NCBI GenBank assembly: GCA_003435055.1
Contig: QUMM01000016.1
Coordinates: 1 to 64,000, forward strand
Length of the DNA stretch: 64,000 nt
DNA from: Lachnospiraceae bacterium OF09-6
GTDB taxonomy: Bacteria > Bacillota > Clostridia > Lachnospirales > Lachnospiraceae
Direction: 5' to 3'
Every line of letters starts with the position of its first letter. Position 1 is the stretch's first letter. The translations under genes were made by a program, and so were the position numbers. Below, piece after piece: positions 46,233 through 56,202 of this stretch. Below the pieces are notes generated by a model. The model saw nothing but the letters and a program-made list of their open reading frames with translations. It ran no database searches and was not told where the DNA came from.

Positions 46233-47750
46233 ATGTTGGAATTATTGAAGATGGAACACATTCAGAAAAGTTTTTTCGGTGTAACGGTTTTGGATGATGT
46301 ATCACTGACAATCGGACAGGGAGAAATTCACGCATTGCTGGGAGAAAATGGCGCGGGTAAGTCAACTTTGATGAACATCCTTTCAGGTGTTTATTCAAAA
46401 GATTCCGGTCGGGTAATATTCGAAGAAAAAGAGTTACCGGATGGATCTATCGCAGCCGCAGAGCAGGCGGGGATTGCTTTTGTACACCAGGAACTGAATA
46501 TCTTTAATGACCTGAGAGTCTATGAGAATCTGTTCCTGGGAAAAGAATACACCGGATTTCTGGGAAAACTGGAAAAACAGAAAATGATCCAGGAAACAGA
46601 AGAACTGCTTGATGAGATGGGAGTCAATATTGATGCAACAGAACTGGCGGGGCATCTGGATACCGGAAAAAAACAACTCCTGGAGATCGCAAAGGCGCTG
46701 CATTCCAAAGCAAAACTGATTATCCTGGATGAACCGACTACAGCATTGAACAATGATGAGATTCAGCATCTGTTTGAACTGGTTCGAAATCTCAGGGAAA
46801 AAGGAACTTCGTTTATCTTTATCTCACATAAGATGCCGGAAATTTTCGCATTGGCAGATCATTATACGGTGCTTCGAAATGCCAGATATATTGCCAGCGG
46901 GCTGATATCAGAGACAACTCCAGAAGAAGTAACCAGTTACATGGTAGGAGAATCCTTCAGTACGCAAGACGTTTATGAAAAACGAAAGCTGGGAGATGTG
47001 ATTCTGAAGGTAGACCATATCAGTGGAAATGGATTTCGGGATGTATCGTTCCAGGTGAGAAAAGGCGAAATTCTGGGACTCACCGGATTGCAGGGAGCGG
47101 GATGCTCCGATGTGATGCAGGCAATTTTTGGACAGAAAAAAATCGAAAGTGGAAGCATTGCTGCATGGGGACAGGAATACAAAACGGGAAGCATCCATCA
47201 GGCCATGAAACATTATGTGGGAATGGTGGCCGCCAACCGTAAAGAAAATTCTGTCATACCGGATATGAATCTGGTAGAAAACATGTATATTTCCCGACAT
47301 ACCATTGACGGAAAGAATCCGGTCATCCAGAAAAAGCAGGAATTAGGAAGATTCCTGGATTACAAAGAAAAATTAAACATGAAAGCTGGAGATCCGAAAA
47401 ATCTGATCATCAGCCTGTCCGGTGGAAATCAGCAGAAAGTTATCCTGGCCAGATGGCTGAGTACAGAAGCAGAACTACTGCTTCTGGATAATCCGACACA
47501 GGGAATTGACGTAGGTGCAAAAGAAGAGATCTATCGTCTGATTTTAAAACTGGCAAAACAGGGGAAGACCATTATTATCAATACATTGGAAATCCCGGAA
47601 ATAAAGAAAATTGCAGATCGATGCATTGTATTCTACCATGGAAAGGTAATGGCGGATCTGGAGCATTCGAAGATCAGCGAAGAGAAAGTCATGCTTTATG
47701 CAACTGCAGCAATTGAGGAGCAGATAAAGGGGGAAAAAGAACATGGTTAA
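46233..47750 (+). CDS. Sugar ABC transporter ATP-binding protein (RbsA type)
   Basis: The 505-residue protein has two fused ABC domains. The first has Walker A GENGAGKST and Walker B LIILDEPTTAL. The second has a degenerate Walker A (GLQGAGCSD) and signature LSGGNQQKVILARWL with LLLDNPTQGID. This is typical of ribose/galactose-type importers, in which one double ATPase drives a permease dimer. The ATG at 46233 follows GGGGGAC, and an alternative ATG lies at 46221. It overlaps the permease start by eight bases. Confidence 0.92.
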   Translation: MLELLKMEHIQKSFFGVTVLDDVSLTIGQGEIHALLGENGAGKSTLMNILSGVYSKDSGRVIFEEKELPDGSIAAAEQAGIAFVHQELNIFNDLRVYENLFLGKEYTGFLGKLEKQKMIQETEELLDEMGVNIDATELAGHLDTGKKQLLEIAKALHSKAKLIILDEPTTALNNDEIQHLFELVRNLREKGTSFIFISHKMPEIFALADHYTVLRNARYIASGLISETTPEEVTSYMVGESFSTQDVYEKRKLGDVILKVDHISGNGFRDVSFQVRKGEILGLTGLQGAGCSDVMQAIFGQKKIESGSIAAWGQEYKTGSIHQAMKHYVGMVAANRKENSVIPDMNLVENMYISRHTIDGKNPVIQKKQELGRFLDYKEKLNMKAGDPKNLIISLSGGNQQKVILARWLSTEAELLLLDNPTQGIDVGAKEEIYRLILKLAKQGKTIIINTLEIPEIKKIADRCIVFYHGKVMADLEHSKISEEKVMLYATAAIEEQIKGEKEHG

Positions 47751-48714
47751 AAAATTAAAATCATTTTGGAGTCAGTATAATTTTATTGTAATTTTTCTTG
47801 GAATTTTCCTCATTTACCTTGCGATCAATGGATCACAGACTACATGGACCAGCGTAACCAATATTTTTCTGCACAGTGCCATACTTGGAACCATTGCACT
47901 GGGAATGGGAATGATTATCCTGACCGGAGATATTGATCTTTCAGTAGGCTCATCCTTTGTACTGGCTGGCGGATTAACAATTTTGTTCTTTAATAAAGTA
48001 AACAGCATTTTTCTGGCACTGGTAATGGCGGTTTTGCTGGGAGCAGTTTTTGGGCTGATTAATGGAATCTTGGTGGGAAAATTCAGAATGCCGGCATTTA
48101 TTGTGACACTGGCAACGATGTTGATCTATCGGTCGATTTCACAGTATATGATGAATGAACTGGGACAGACCAGATACAGTGTAGATGCCACATTATCAAA
48201 GTATCAGCCATTGTTTCAGTTTGGAAATGGAAATTTCCTGACGATTTCTTATATAGCGCTGGTGTTTCTGGCAGTTGCGCTGCTTTTGATTTATGTGACA
48301 ACATCCACGAAGTATGGAAAAAGAGTTTATGCGCTTGGCAGCAATGAAAAGGCGGCACTTTTGGCAGGGGTAAATGTGGTATGGACCAGAATCTCGGTGT
48401 TTGTACTGTGCGGAGCCTGTACCGGTCTGGCAACATTCCTGAAAATTGCGAAAGATACGTCTTTTGACCCGGCTACATCAGGAAAAAACTATGAGTTATA
48501 TTCCATTGCAGCAGTAGTAATTGGTGGAATCAGTATGACAGGAGGAAGAGGAAAGATCCTCGGAATTATTTTCGGAACCATGTCATTTACCCTGATTGAT
48601 AAGATTATTACCGCACTGGGGATGAATGCGTTGTTAAATGATACGGTAAAAGGGGTCATTCTTCTTTTAGCGGTGGGACTTCAGATGATACAGAAAAAAT
48701 CAAAATCAGAATAG
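47743..48714 (+). CDS. Sugar ABC transporter permease (RbsC type)
   Basis: The 323-residue protein has about eight to ten membrane helices. GDIDLSVGSSFVLAGG and YALGSNEKAALLAGVNV with the later AAVVIGGISMTGGRGKI are the family markers. It is expected to form a homodimer. It starts inside the end of the ATPase gene. Confidence 0.93.
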   Translation: MVKKLKSFWSQYNFIVIFLGIFLIYLAINGSQTTWTSVTNIFLHSAILGTIALGMGMIILTGDIDLSVGSSFVLAGGLTILFFNKVNSIFLALVMAVLLGAVFGLINGILVGKFRMPAFIVTLATMLIYRSISQYMMNELGQTRYSVDATLSKYQPLFQFGNGNFLTISYIALVFLAVALLLIYVTTSTKYGKRVYALGSNEKAALLAGVNVVWTRISVFVLCGACTGLATFLKIAKDTSFDPATSGKNYELYSIAAVVIGGISMTGGRGKILGIIFGTMSFTLIDKIITALGMNALLNDTVKGVILLLAVGLQMIQKKSKSE

Positions 48715-48743
48715 ATATAGATGAAAAACAGGAGGACATGATT

Positions 48744-49733
48744 ATGAGCAGATTATTAACTATTATGACATGCCAGTGGGCAGATCTGGACATGGAGACA
48801 ATGTGTAAGAAAGCAAAGGAAATGGGATATGACGGACTGGAACTGGCCTGCTGGGGAAATCACCTGGATGTGAAACGGGCAGCAGAAGATGACAGCTATG
48901 TAGCAGAAATAAAAGCATTGCTGGCAAAGTATGATCTGAAGTGTGAAGCACTGGCTGCCCATATTATTGGACAGTGCGTAGGGGATTATGATGACCCGAG
49001 ATTAAATAATTTTGCACCGCCGGAGCTGGCTGATAAACCGGCTGAGATTCGTGCATGGGCTATCGAAACCATGAAACTTGCAGCTGTGGCAGCAAAGAAG
49101 ATGGGATGCAGCATTGTGACCGGATTCACAGGATCTCCGATCTGGAAATATCTGTATTCCTTCCCTCAGACCCCGGAATCTATGGTGGAAGCAGGATATC
49201 AGCAGATCTATGATCTCTGGACACCGATTCTGGATGAATTTGTGAAAAATGGTATTAAGTTTGCATTGGAAGTACATCCTGGAGAAATTGCATTTGATTA
49301 TTATTCCACAAAGAGATTACTGGAGAAATTTGCAGATCGTCCAGAATTTGGATTGAATTTTGATCCAAGTCATCTGATATGGCAGGGTATTACACCACAT
49401 ATTTTCCTTCAGGATTTTGCAGATAAGGTGTATCATGTACATATGAAAGATGCTGCGGTTACCTTAGATGGAAGAAGCGGACTGCTTGGTTCCCATATTG
49501 ATTTTGGCGATCTGAGAAGAGGCTGGAATTTCCGCTCTCTTGGTCATGGTGATGTGGACTTTGAAAATATTATCCGTGTATTAAATGCGATCGGTTATGA
49601 AGGCCCGTTGTCAGTAGAGTGGGAAGACAGCGGAATGGAAAGAGAGTACGGTGCAAAAGAAGCGGCTGAATTTGTAAGAAAGATTGATTTCCGTGCATCT
49701 GATTTCAAATTTGATGATGCAATTGCAAACTAG
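48744..49733 (+). CDS. Sugar phosphate isomerase/epimerase-like TIM barrel
   Basis: The 329-residue protein is a TIM barrel of the AP-endonuclease-2/xylose-isomerase-like family. Probable metal-binding acids and histidines lie in FALEVHPGEIAFDYY, NFDPSHLIWQG, VYHVHMKDAA and LSVEWEDSGMERE. Family members isomerise or epimerise sugars, inosose or keto-sugars, and some are part of C-glycoside-cleaving enzymes. Substrate is unknown. The ATG at 48744 (MSRLL) lies seven bases from AGGAGGA and is preferred over 48738. It follows the permease closely. Confidence 0.82.
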   Translation: MSRLLTIMTCQWADLDMETMCKKAKEMGYDGLELACWGNHLDVKRAAEDDSYVAEIKALLAKYDLKCEALAAHIIGQCVGDYDDPRLNNFAPPELADKPAEIRAWAIETMKLAAVAAKKMGCSIVTGFTGSPIWKYLYSFPQTPESMVEAGYQQIYDLWTPILDEFVKNGIKFALEVHPGEIAFDYYSTKRLLEKFADRPEFGLNFDPSHLIWQGITPHIFLQDFADKVYHVHMKDAAVTLDGRSGLLGSHIDFGDLRRGWNFRSLGHGDVDFENIIRVLNAIGYEGPLSVEWEDSGMEREYGAKEAAEFVRKIDFRASDFKFDDAIAN

Positions 49734-49748
49734 ACGGGAGGCGTAAAA

Positions 49749-50900
49749 ATGGGTGACAGAAAAAGACTGAGATATGGAATGGTTGGCGGAGGGATCGGTG
49801 CATTTATCGGTGCAGTACACAGAAGAGCCATTGCACTGGAAGAAACAGCAGATCTGGTGGCCGGATGCTTTAGCTCCAGAAGGGAAAAAAATCAGGAAAC
49901 CGGTGACTTTTATGGAATTGCAGCGGACAGACTGTATGCTTCCTATGAAGAAATGGCAAAAGCAGAGAGTACCAGAGAAGATGGAATTGATTTTGTATCG
50001 ATCGTAACGCCAAATGCAACGCATTATGAAGTGGCGAAAGCATTTCTGGAAGCAGGAATTCATGTAGCTTGTGAAAAACCACTATGTTTCACTGTGGAAC
50101 AGGGAGAAGAACTGGAACGAATTGCAAAAGAAAAGCATCTGATGTTTGCAGTGACTTATACTTACACTGGATATGCAATGGTAAAACTGGCTAGGGAACT
50201 GGTAGCAGCAGGTGAGATTGGTAATATTGTAAACATAAATGCAGAATATCTGCAGGATTGGCTGATTGATGAGATCGGCGGCGGTAACCAGACAACAACG
50301 AAGATGTCTGTCTGGAGAACGGACCCGGCGAAATCTGGCATTTCCAACTGTGTAGGTGACATCGGAACTCATATTGAAGATACCGTGGCTTATATCACAG
50401 GAATGCATCCGAAAAAGGTGGCAGCTGTTCTGGATAACTATGGCATGGATCTGGATTTGAATGCCAATATTCTGGTAGAATATGAGAATGGAGTACATGG
50501 TGTATACAGTTGTTCACAAGTATGTGCCGGACATCTGAATGGTCTGGTGATACGGATCTTTGGCAGCGAAGGTTCACTGGAATGGGTACAGGAAGAACCG
50601 GATTATCTGAAAGTGGCCAAAAAGGGACAGCCAGATCAGATCTATCATAGAGGAACTGGATACATTACCGGAATGGCAGCAGAACGGAATCACATCCCAT
50701 CCGGACATCCGGAAGGACTGACATTTGCATTTGCTAATATTTATCATGGATTTATGGCAGATGTACTGGAGTGTGTAAATGGTCATGCCCCAGAGAAAGC
50801 AGGAGATTATCCATCTGTTTCGGATGGAGTGTCCGGTGTCAGATTTATTCATGCAGTTGTAAACAGCGGAAAGAATGGATCTGGGTGGACAGAAGTATAA
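49749..50900 (+). CDS. Gfo/Idh/MocA-family oxidoreductase
   Basis: The 383-residue NAD(P)-dependent enzyme has the Rossmann loop GMVGGGIGAFIGAVH, the conserved EKPLCFT (catalytic Lys region) and GDIGTHIEDTVAYI further on. Family members oxidise or reduce sugars and inositols, often at C3. Next to a TIM-barrel isomerase it suggests a pathway that starts with oxidation of a glycoside or inositol-like compound taken up by the ABC system. It is the last gene of the locus, and a strong terminator follows. Confidence 0.88.
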   Translation: MGDRKRLRYGMVGGGIGAFIGAVHRRAIALEETADLVAGCFSSRREKNQETGDFYGIAADRLYASYEEMAKAESTREDGIDFVSIVTPNATHYEVAKAFLEAGIHVACEKPLCFTVEQGEELERIAKEKHLMFAVTYTYTGYAMVKLARELVAAGEIGNIVNINAEYLQDWLIDEIGGGNQTTTKMSVWRTDPAKSGISNCVGDIGTHIEDTVAYITGMHPKKVAAVLDNYGMDLDLNANILVEYENGVHGVYSCSQVCAGHLNGLVIRIFGSEGSLEWVQEEPDYLKVAKKGQPDQIYHRGTGYITGMAAERNHIPSGHPEGLTFAFANIYHGFMADVLECVNGHAPEKAGDYPSVSDGVSGVRFIHAVVNSGKNGSGWTEV

Positions 50901-50929
50901 ATTGAGGTTATGTATTATTTTAAGAGAAA

Positions 50930-50966
50930 CCACCGCTGAGATTATCTGTCTCAGCGGTGGCATTTT
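50930..50966 (+). terminator. Terminator of the sugar catabolism operon
   Basis: Perfect 11-base arms CCACCGCTGAG and CTCAGCGGTGG with a nine-base loop are followed by CATTTT. The stem is very stable. Confidence 0.88.
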
Positions 50967-51031
50967 CTGTTATAGTTATAATAGAAAATGCTATGGAAAT
51001 AAGACGCTACAGAAAGTGAACAGAATAAGAA

Positions 51032-52388
51032 ATGAAGGATCGGGAATTTTATAAAAGTTTTTTCAGACTCTATGTTGTGCTGGTATTGCAGAATATAGTG
51101 ACGTTGAGTGTGAATCTGGCAGATAATATTATGTTGGGATCATACGGTGAGATATCTTTGTCAGGAGTGACTTCTGTAAATCAAATACAGTTTCTTTATC
51201 AGCAGTTGCTGATTGCGTTTGGCGATGGAATGGTGATTTTTTGCAGTCAGTACTGGGGAAAGAAACAGTTTGCACCAATGAAAAAAATCATTGCCCTTGC
51301 CATGCATTTTGGTATTGCAGTCGCAGTGATTCTGTTTGCAGTGATTTCAGTTTTTCCGGAGCAGGCTATGTTGTGTTTTACCAGCGACCGGCAGATTATA
51401 GAAGAAGGAGTCCGGTATCTTCATACAATCCGTTTTACTTATCTGTTTTTTGCAGTAACACAGATGCTTTTGGCGGCGCTTCGCAGTACGGAAGTTGCAG
51501 GGATTGCTTTACGCTTGTCTGTGATGGCGCTGGTTGTGAATTGTGGAATCAATTATGTACTGATTTTCGGAAGATTTTGCGCACCAGAACTTGGAGTGAC
51601 CGGAGCGGCCATCGGTACCTTAACGGCCAGAATTCTGGAATGTGGAATTTTGATCTTTTATGTGGCACGTAAGGAAAGGTATCTGCGTCTGAAGCTGACA
51701 GATTTCCTTAAAATGGACTGGCAGTTTTTGCGGGATTACCTGAAGATTACGCTTCCACTTTTGATTCTTTGCGGTCTGTGGGGCATCAATACAGCCATGC
51801 AGACTGTGGTACTGGGACATATGAATTCTGCCGCAATTGCAGCTAACAGTGCGGCCTCCAATCTTTATCTGATGGTGAAATCAGCAGCAGTGGGTGCGGC
51901 ATCAGCGCCAGTGTGGTGATTGGAAAAACTATTGGAATAGGGGATGGAGAACTGGTAAAGAAATATGCCAGAAAATTGCAGATATTGTTTGTTATATTGG
52001 CGGTAACAGGTGGGATATTCCTGTATTTCATCCGGATTCGATTCTGAGTCTGTATGATCTCAGTCCGGAAGCCATGGTACTGGCTAATCATTTTCTGATA
52101 ATTTTGAGTGTAGTATATGTGTTTATGGCTTATCAGATGCCAGCCAATGCAGGAATTATCAAAGGTGGAGGATGCGTAGAATTTGGAGCAAAGCTGGACA
52201 GTATCTGTATTTGTCTGATTGTGATACCATTGTCCTGTTATATGGCTTTCGTAGCAGACGCATCACCGGCGGTTGTGGTGGTTTGTCTGAATATTGATCA
52301 GTTCATCAAATGTGTACCGGTATTCTGGAAAGTAAATTATGGAAACTGGATGAAAAAACTGACGAAAGAGACAAAAACTTCAGGTTAA
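51032..52388 (+). pseudogene. MATE-family efflux transporter, two frameshifts
   Basis: The hydrophobic product has about 12 helices. LQNIVTLSVNLADNIMLGSYGE near the N-terminus and GVTGAAIGTLTARILECG are typical of MATE drug/Na+ antiporters. The frame is broken at about 51907 and again at 52033. Adding one G (giving GCGGCC) and one C (giving CCCGG) restores SASVVIGKTIGIGDG and DSILSLYDLSPEAM and one product of about 450 residues. Both breaks are single missing bases in short runs. It is isolated between terminators and has no obvious regulator. Confidence 0.85.
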
Positions 52389-52416
52389 TCGTTACACATA
52401 AATTTATTCTTTCAGG

Positions 52417-52445
52417 TGGACATAGAAAAAGCAGGGTGTTATAAT
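52417..52445 (+). promoter_or_regulatory. Promoter for the GGDEF-EAL gene
   Basis: TGGACA at 52417-52422 and TATAAT at 52440-52445 are separated by 17 bases, 75 bases before the likely start. Confidence 0.7.
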
Positions 52446-52519
52446 AACCATATGTTACTATGCCATCAGCTGTAAGGGTGGAAAATGTATCAGGTATTGG
52501 GAAGAGGAACTGTAAAATG

Positions 52520-54943
52520 GGGAGTAATGCATCTGGAGTCTATATGATCGATTCAAAGTATCGAATCGTAGACTATAATCGTGTAGCAAAAAGGTTGTAT
52601 CCACAATTGGAAAGAGGAAAAAAGTGCTATCAGTGTCTTATGAATCTGGGTGCACCATGCGAAGTTTGTCCTGTCAATAATCAGATAGAAGGACCGCATA
52701 CTTATCTGGATCCGATCCGTCATCTGTATGAGACCGTGGATGCAGTGGAAATTAATATGAAAGATCATTCCTGTGGACATGCAATGGTATTCAGCACAGT
52801 TGGCACAGGAGAGAAGCTGGTGGGTCTGCTGCCAAACAATGAGGAAAGCTTACGCCAGCTGAGTGTAATCAATATTCTGGGGAATGGATACAGCGATATT
52901 TTATCGGTGAACACCAGGACACAGCAGATGCAGAGCTATCGTTATTCTGGTCAGGTGCTGACATGGAATCCTATGTTATATACAGATGGTGTGTATGAGA
53001 AGACTATGAGACAGTATATAGAAGAGGCTGTAGTACCGGAAGACCAGGGAAAACTGAAGATTCTGTTAAATATGCCGGAGTTGTGTGAGCAGCTGAAAGC
53101 TCTGAATCGGATTACAATGCATTACCGTGTGAAGATTGGTGAGGAAATACACTATTATTATCTGAAATGTGCCAGATTAGAAGAGAGAGAAGATCTGGAA
53201 AATATTGTTTTTGCTTTCGCAAATGAAGATAATGATGTCAGAAGAAATGAATTAGAGAGTATGATTGTTCCGAGGAAACCGGTAACAAAGCGAAAAATAC
53301 TGGTAGTAGAAGATAATGAACTGAACCGGGAGATGCTGACGGAGTTGCTGGTCGGACAGTTTGAGGTCCTGACGGCAGAGAATGGAGAAGAAGGATTAAA
53401 GATGCTTTCGCAGCATTACAAAGAATTGTCGGCAGTATTATTGGATGTTTATATGCCAGTCTGTGATGGATTTGAATTCCTGGAAAGAATTAAGGATGAT
53501 ATCATGCTTTCCTCCGTGCCGGTGATTGTGACAACAGGAAGCAACCGGCCAGAGGACGAAGAACGCTGTCTTGAGCTCGGTGCAGTGGATTTTGTCTCCA
53601 AGCCATATAATCCCAAAGTGGTAAAAGGCAGACTGAATAGTGTGATTAAGTTGAGAGAGTCGGCAGCAGCCTTGTCTGCCATAGAGTATGATGAACTGAC
53701 TGGATTATATACCAGACAGGCATTTTTCCATCATGCGAAGACATTGATTAATTATAAGTCGGATCAGAAATTTCACATTATCGTGGCAGATATTCGGAAC
53801 TTTAAGCTGGTGAACAGTATTTATGGTGATAAAGCTGGAGACCGGGTTCTGGTATATATGGCTAAGGTATTTTCTGATTTTATGAAAGAAGGAATTTTGG
53901 CTCGTTATGGGAGTGACCAGTTTGTATGTATTACATACGGGGAGATGGATCTGTCAGTAGAGACAGTGGAAGAACGGGTAAAGAAGATTGTGGAAGAAGC
54001 ACCGATCCATAACCTGGTCATTAAGTATGGTATTTATGAGAATGCAGATCTGACACAGCCATTGACGATTATCTGTGACAGGGCTTTCATGGCAATGAAA
54101 AGCATTCAGTATAGTTATGAACACAGTGTAGCGACCTATGACAGTGCCATGAGTCAGCAGCATATCAGAGAACTAATGATGGAAAATGATTTCGACAGAG
54201 CAATTGCTGACGAAGAATTTGTTGTCTGGTATCAGCCAAAGTATGATGTGAAGACGGAACGAATTGTAGGGGCGGAAGCACTTGTTCGCTGGGAAAAGAG
54301 CGATGGGACGATGATCTCTCCAGGAGAATTTATTCCGTTGTTTGAGAAAAATGGATTGATTGTGCGTCTGGATGAGTATGTATTCCGGAAAGTCTGCCAG
54401 AAACAGAAAGAGCGCATGAAGCAGGGAAAAGTGGTACTGCCTGTTTCTGTGAATCTGTCTCGTGCTACCCTGCATCATGATGGAATTGTGGAGCGTTATG
54501 CGCAGATTGTATATGATAATGAGAATCCTTTCGAGTCTGTTCCGATTGAACTGACGGAAACAGCAGCATTGTACAGTATACAGATTCAGGGTCTGACAGA
54601 GAAGATGGTGAATATGGGATTTATGCTTCACATGGATGACTTTGGATCTGGCTATTCCTCTATGACCAGTCTGAATGTACTTCCGTTCCATGTATTGAAA
54701 CTGGACAAGGCGTTGATTGATTACATTGGCAATTCCAGAGGAGATCAGGTGATCCAGCATACGATAGCACTGGCGCACGGGCTGGATATGAAAGTCCTGG
54801 CAGAAGGTGTGGAGAAAAAGGAACAGGTGGAATTCCTGAGAAAAATGCAGTGCGATGAGATACAGGGCTTTTATTATGCCAGGCCACAGCCATACGAAGT
54901 ATATGATGCAATGGTAGAAAAGGAACAGTCAGAACTGAAATAG
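52520..54943 (+). CDS. PAS-REC-GGDEF-EAL signalling protein (c-di-GMP phosphodiesterase)
   Basis: About 807 residues. The N-terminal PAS-like region has a Cys-rich segment CYQCL...PCEVCP that could bind a metal or cluster. A receiver domain follows (KILVVEDNELNR, with Asp in LLDVYMPVCDG and Lys in SKPYN). Next is a diguanylate-cyclase domain whose motif is degenerate (RYGSDQF in place of GGDEF). The C-terminal EAL domain keeps GAEALVRW, NLSRATL, ELTETAAL, HMDDFGSGYSS, DKALID, AEGVEKKEQ and QGFYYARP. Cyclase activity is doubtful but phosphodiesterase activity is expected. The ATG at 52520 is preferred; 52460 has no ribosome site. Confidence 0.88.
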   Translation, partial: GSNASGVYMIDSKYRIVDYNRVAKRLYPQLERGKKCYQCLMNLGAPCEVCPVNNQIEGPHTYLDPIRHLYETVDAVEINMKDHSCGHAMVFSTVGTGEKLVGLLPNNEESLRQLSVINILGNGYSDILSVNTRTQQMQSYRYSGQVLTWNPMLYTDGVYEKTMRQYIEEAVVPEDQGKLKILLNMPELCEQLKALNRITMHYRVKIGEEIHYYYLKCARLEEREDLENIVFAFANEDNDVRRNELESMIVPRKPVTKRKILVVEDNELNREMLTELLVGQFEVLTAENGEEGLKMLSQHYKELSAVLLDVYMPVCDGFEFLERIKDDIMLSSVPVIVTTGSNRPEDEERCLELGAVDFVSKPYNPKVVKGRLNSVIKLRESAAALSAIEYDELTGLYTRQAFFHHAKTLINYKSDQKFHIIVADIRNFKLVNSIYGDKAGDRVLVYMAKVFSDFMKEGILARYGSDQFVCITYGEMDLSVETVEERVKKIVEEAPIHNLVIKYGIYENADLTQPLTIICDRAFMAMKSIQYSYEHSVATYDSAMSQQHIRELMMENDFDRAIADEEFVVWYQPKYDVKTERIVGAEALVRWEKSDGTMISPGEFIPLFEKNGLIVRLDEYVFRKVCQKQKERMKQGKVVLPVSVNLSRATLHHDGIVERYAQIVYDNENPFESVPIELTETAALYSIQIQGLTEKMVNMGFMLHMDDFGSGYSSMTSLNVLPFHVLKLDKALIDYIGNSRGDQVIQHTIALAHGLDMKVLAEGVEKKEQVEFLRKMQCDEIQGFYYARPQPYEVYDAMVEKEQSELK

Positions 54944-54946
54944 GAC

Positions 54947-54975
54947 TTGTCTTTTGAGAGCAGCTGTATTATAAT
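54947..54975 (+). promoter_or_regulatory. Promoter for the thiamine operon
   Basis: TTGTCT at 54947-54952 and TATAAT at 54970-54975 are separated by 17 bases. It is just upstream of the TPP riboswitch. Confidence 0.75.
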
Positions 54976-55010
54976 CGAAAAGAATATAAAAGAATATAAA
55001 AGAAGAAAGA

Positions 55011-55094
55011 CCGGGGGAGTTTCGATTGAGAAGCTGAGAGTAAGGTAGTCCTTAGACCCTTTAACCTGTTGGATCATGCCAGTGTAGGAAGTGT
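55011..55094 (+). promoter_or_regulatory. TPP riboswitch (THI element)
   Basis: The conserved core is present in order: GGGGGAGT, AGCTGAGAG, ACCCTTTAACCTG, GGATCATGCCAG and GTAGGAAG. These correspond to the pyrimidine-binding CUGAGA loop and the pyrophosphate-binding arm of thiamine pyrophosphate riboswitches. A terminator hairpin lies ten bases after it, so binding of TPP should stop transcription of the uptake genes. Confidence 0.92.
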
Positions 55095-55104
55095 TAAGAC
55101 CAGA

Positions 55105-55136
55105 AGAGCATCTGCTGACAGCAGGTGCTCTTTTTT
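55105..55136 (+). terminator. Riboswitch-controlled terminator
   Basis: Twelve-base arms AGAGCATCTGCT and AGCAGGTGCTCT with a loop of three bases are followed by T residues. It sits between the TPP aptamer and the first gene and is the expected expression platform. Confidence 0.9.
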
Positions 55137-55155
55137 CAATAAGGAGGAAAAGAAA

Positions 55156-55452
55156 ATGAATGCAAGTGTAGCGATTCAGGTACTGCCAAATGTGCAGGAC
55201 GAGAATGAAGTGATTCGAATTGTGGATGAGGTGATTGCCTATATTCGTTCTACGGGACTGAATTATTATGTTGGACCGTTTGAGACAACGATTGAAGGTG
55301 ATTACGATGAACTGATGGACATTGTAAAGGAATGCCAGCATGTAGCTGAACGGGCAGGCTGTAAGGCTATGAGTGTTTATGTAAAGATTTCCTACAAGCC
55401 AGAAGGGGATGTGCTGACCATTGAAAAAAAAGTTTCCAAACATCACCAGTAA
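55156..55452 (+). CDS. MTH1187-family thiamine-binding protein
   Basis: The 98-residue protein fits the MTH1187/YkoF-like family: NASVAIQVLPNVQ, TGLNYYVGPFETTIEGDYDELMDIVKECQ and YVKISYKP. Members bind thiamine or HMP-type pyrimidines and often sit in TPP-riboswitch operons. AAGGAGGAAAAG precedes the ATG at 55156. It is cytoplasmic by sequence. It may be a soluble thiamine carrier or sensor, but its precise role is not known. Confidence 0.88.
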   Translation: MNASVAIQVLPNVQDENEVIRIVDEVIAYIRSTGLNYYVGPFETTIEGDYDELMDIVKECQHVAERAGCKAMSVYVKISYKPEGDVLTIEKKVSKHHQ

Positions 55453-56202
55453 GATACCGCCGGTTGTGGCTATTGCTGCGATATTGATTGCCTGGCAGCT
55501 GGTAAGCATATCAGGCTGCTGCCTTCTTATATGCTTCCTTCACCGGTGGCGGTATGTCAGGCACTGGTGAAGGACAGATCCACCATTTTGTTTCATGCAG
55601 GATTTACACTGCAGGAGTCTTTTTATGGACTGGTGATTGGTGTTTGCCTGGCTTTTCTGTTTGCCACCATGATGGATCGATTCCCAATATTGGATCAGGC
55701 CTTTTATCCGATTATGATCATTACGCAGACGATACCGACCATTGCGATAGCACCGATTTTGGTCCTTTGGATGGGGTTTGGTATGGCACCAAAGATTACC
55801 CTGGTAGTGATCACCACATTTTTCCCGATTACGATAGGCCTTTTGGATGGATATAAAAGTGTGGATATGGATGCGGTGCATTTGCTGCAGGCCATGGGAG
55901 CCAGCAGAGCACAGATCTTTTATCATGTAAAGTTTCCGTCGGCACTTCCGCATTTCTTTTCGGGATTGAAGATCTCAGCGTCTTATGCAGTGGTGGGAGC
56001 GGTAGTTTCGGAATGGCTGGGAGGCTTTAACGGACTTGGTGTATATATGACGAGAGTAAAAAAAGCATATGCTTTTGATAAAATGTTTGCCGTGATTATC
56101 TTTATCGTAGTGATCAGTCTGTTGCTGCTTCTAGCGGTCAATGTGATCAGAAGAATTGCAATGCCATGGCTTCATACAGAAAAAGGAGAAAAAAAGAGAT
56201 GA
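55421..56202 (+). pseudogene. Thiamine/precursor ABC permease (ThiX/SsuC type), frameshifted near 55516
   Basis: The product starts with TTG at 55421 (KKKFPNITSK), inside the previous gene. It has about six membrane helices and the family segment KFPSALPHFFSGLKISASYAVVGAVVSEW, the EAA-type loop that contacts the ATPase. The first frame reads WQLVSISG, then breaks. The rest (LPSPVAVCQAL onward) is in another frame from about 55516. Adding one C to GGCTGC restores VSISGLLPSYMLPSP. It works with the binding protein at 56199 and the ATPase at 57216. Confidence 0.85.
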
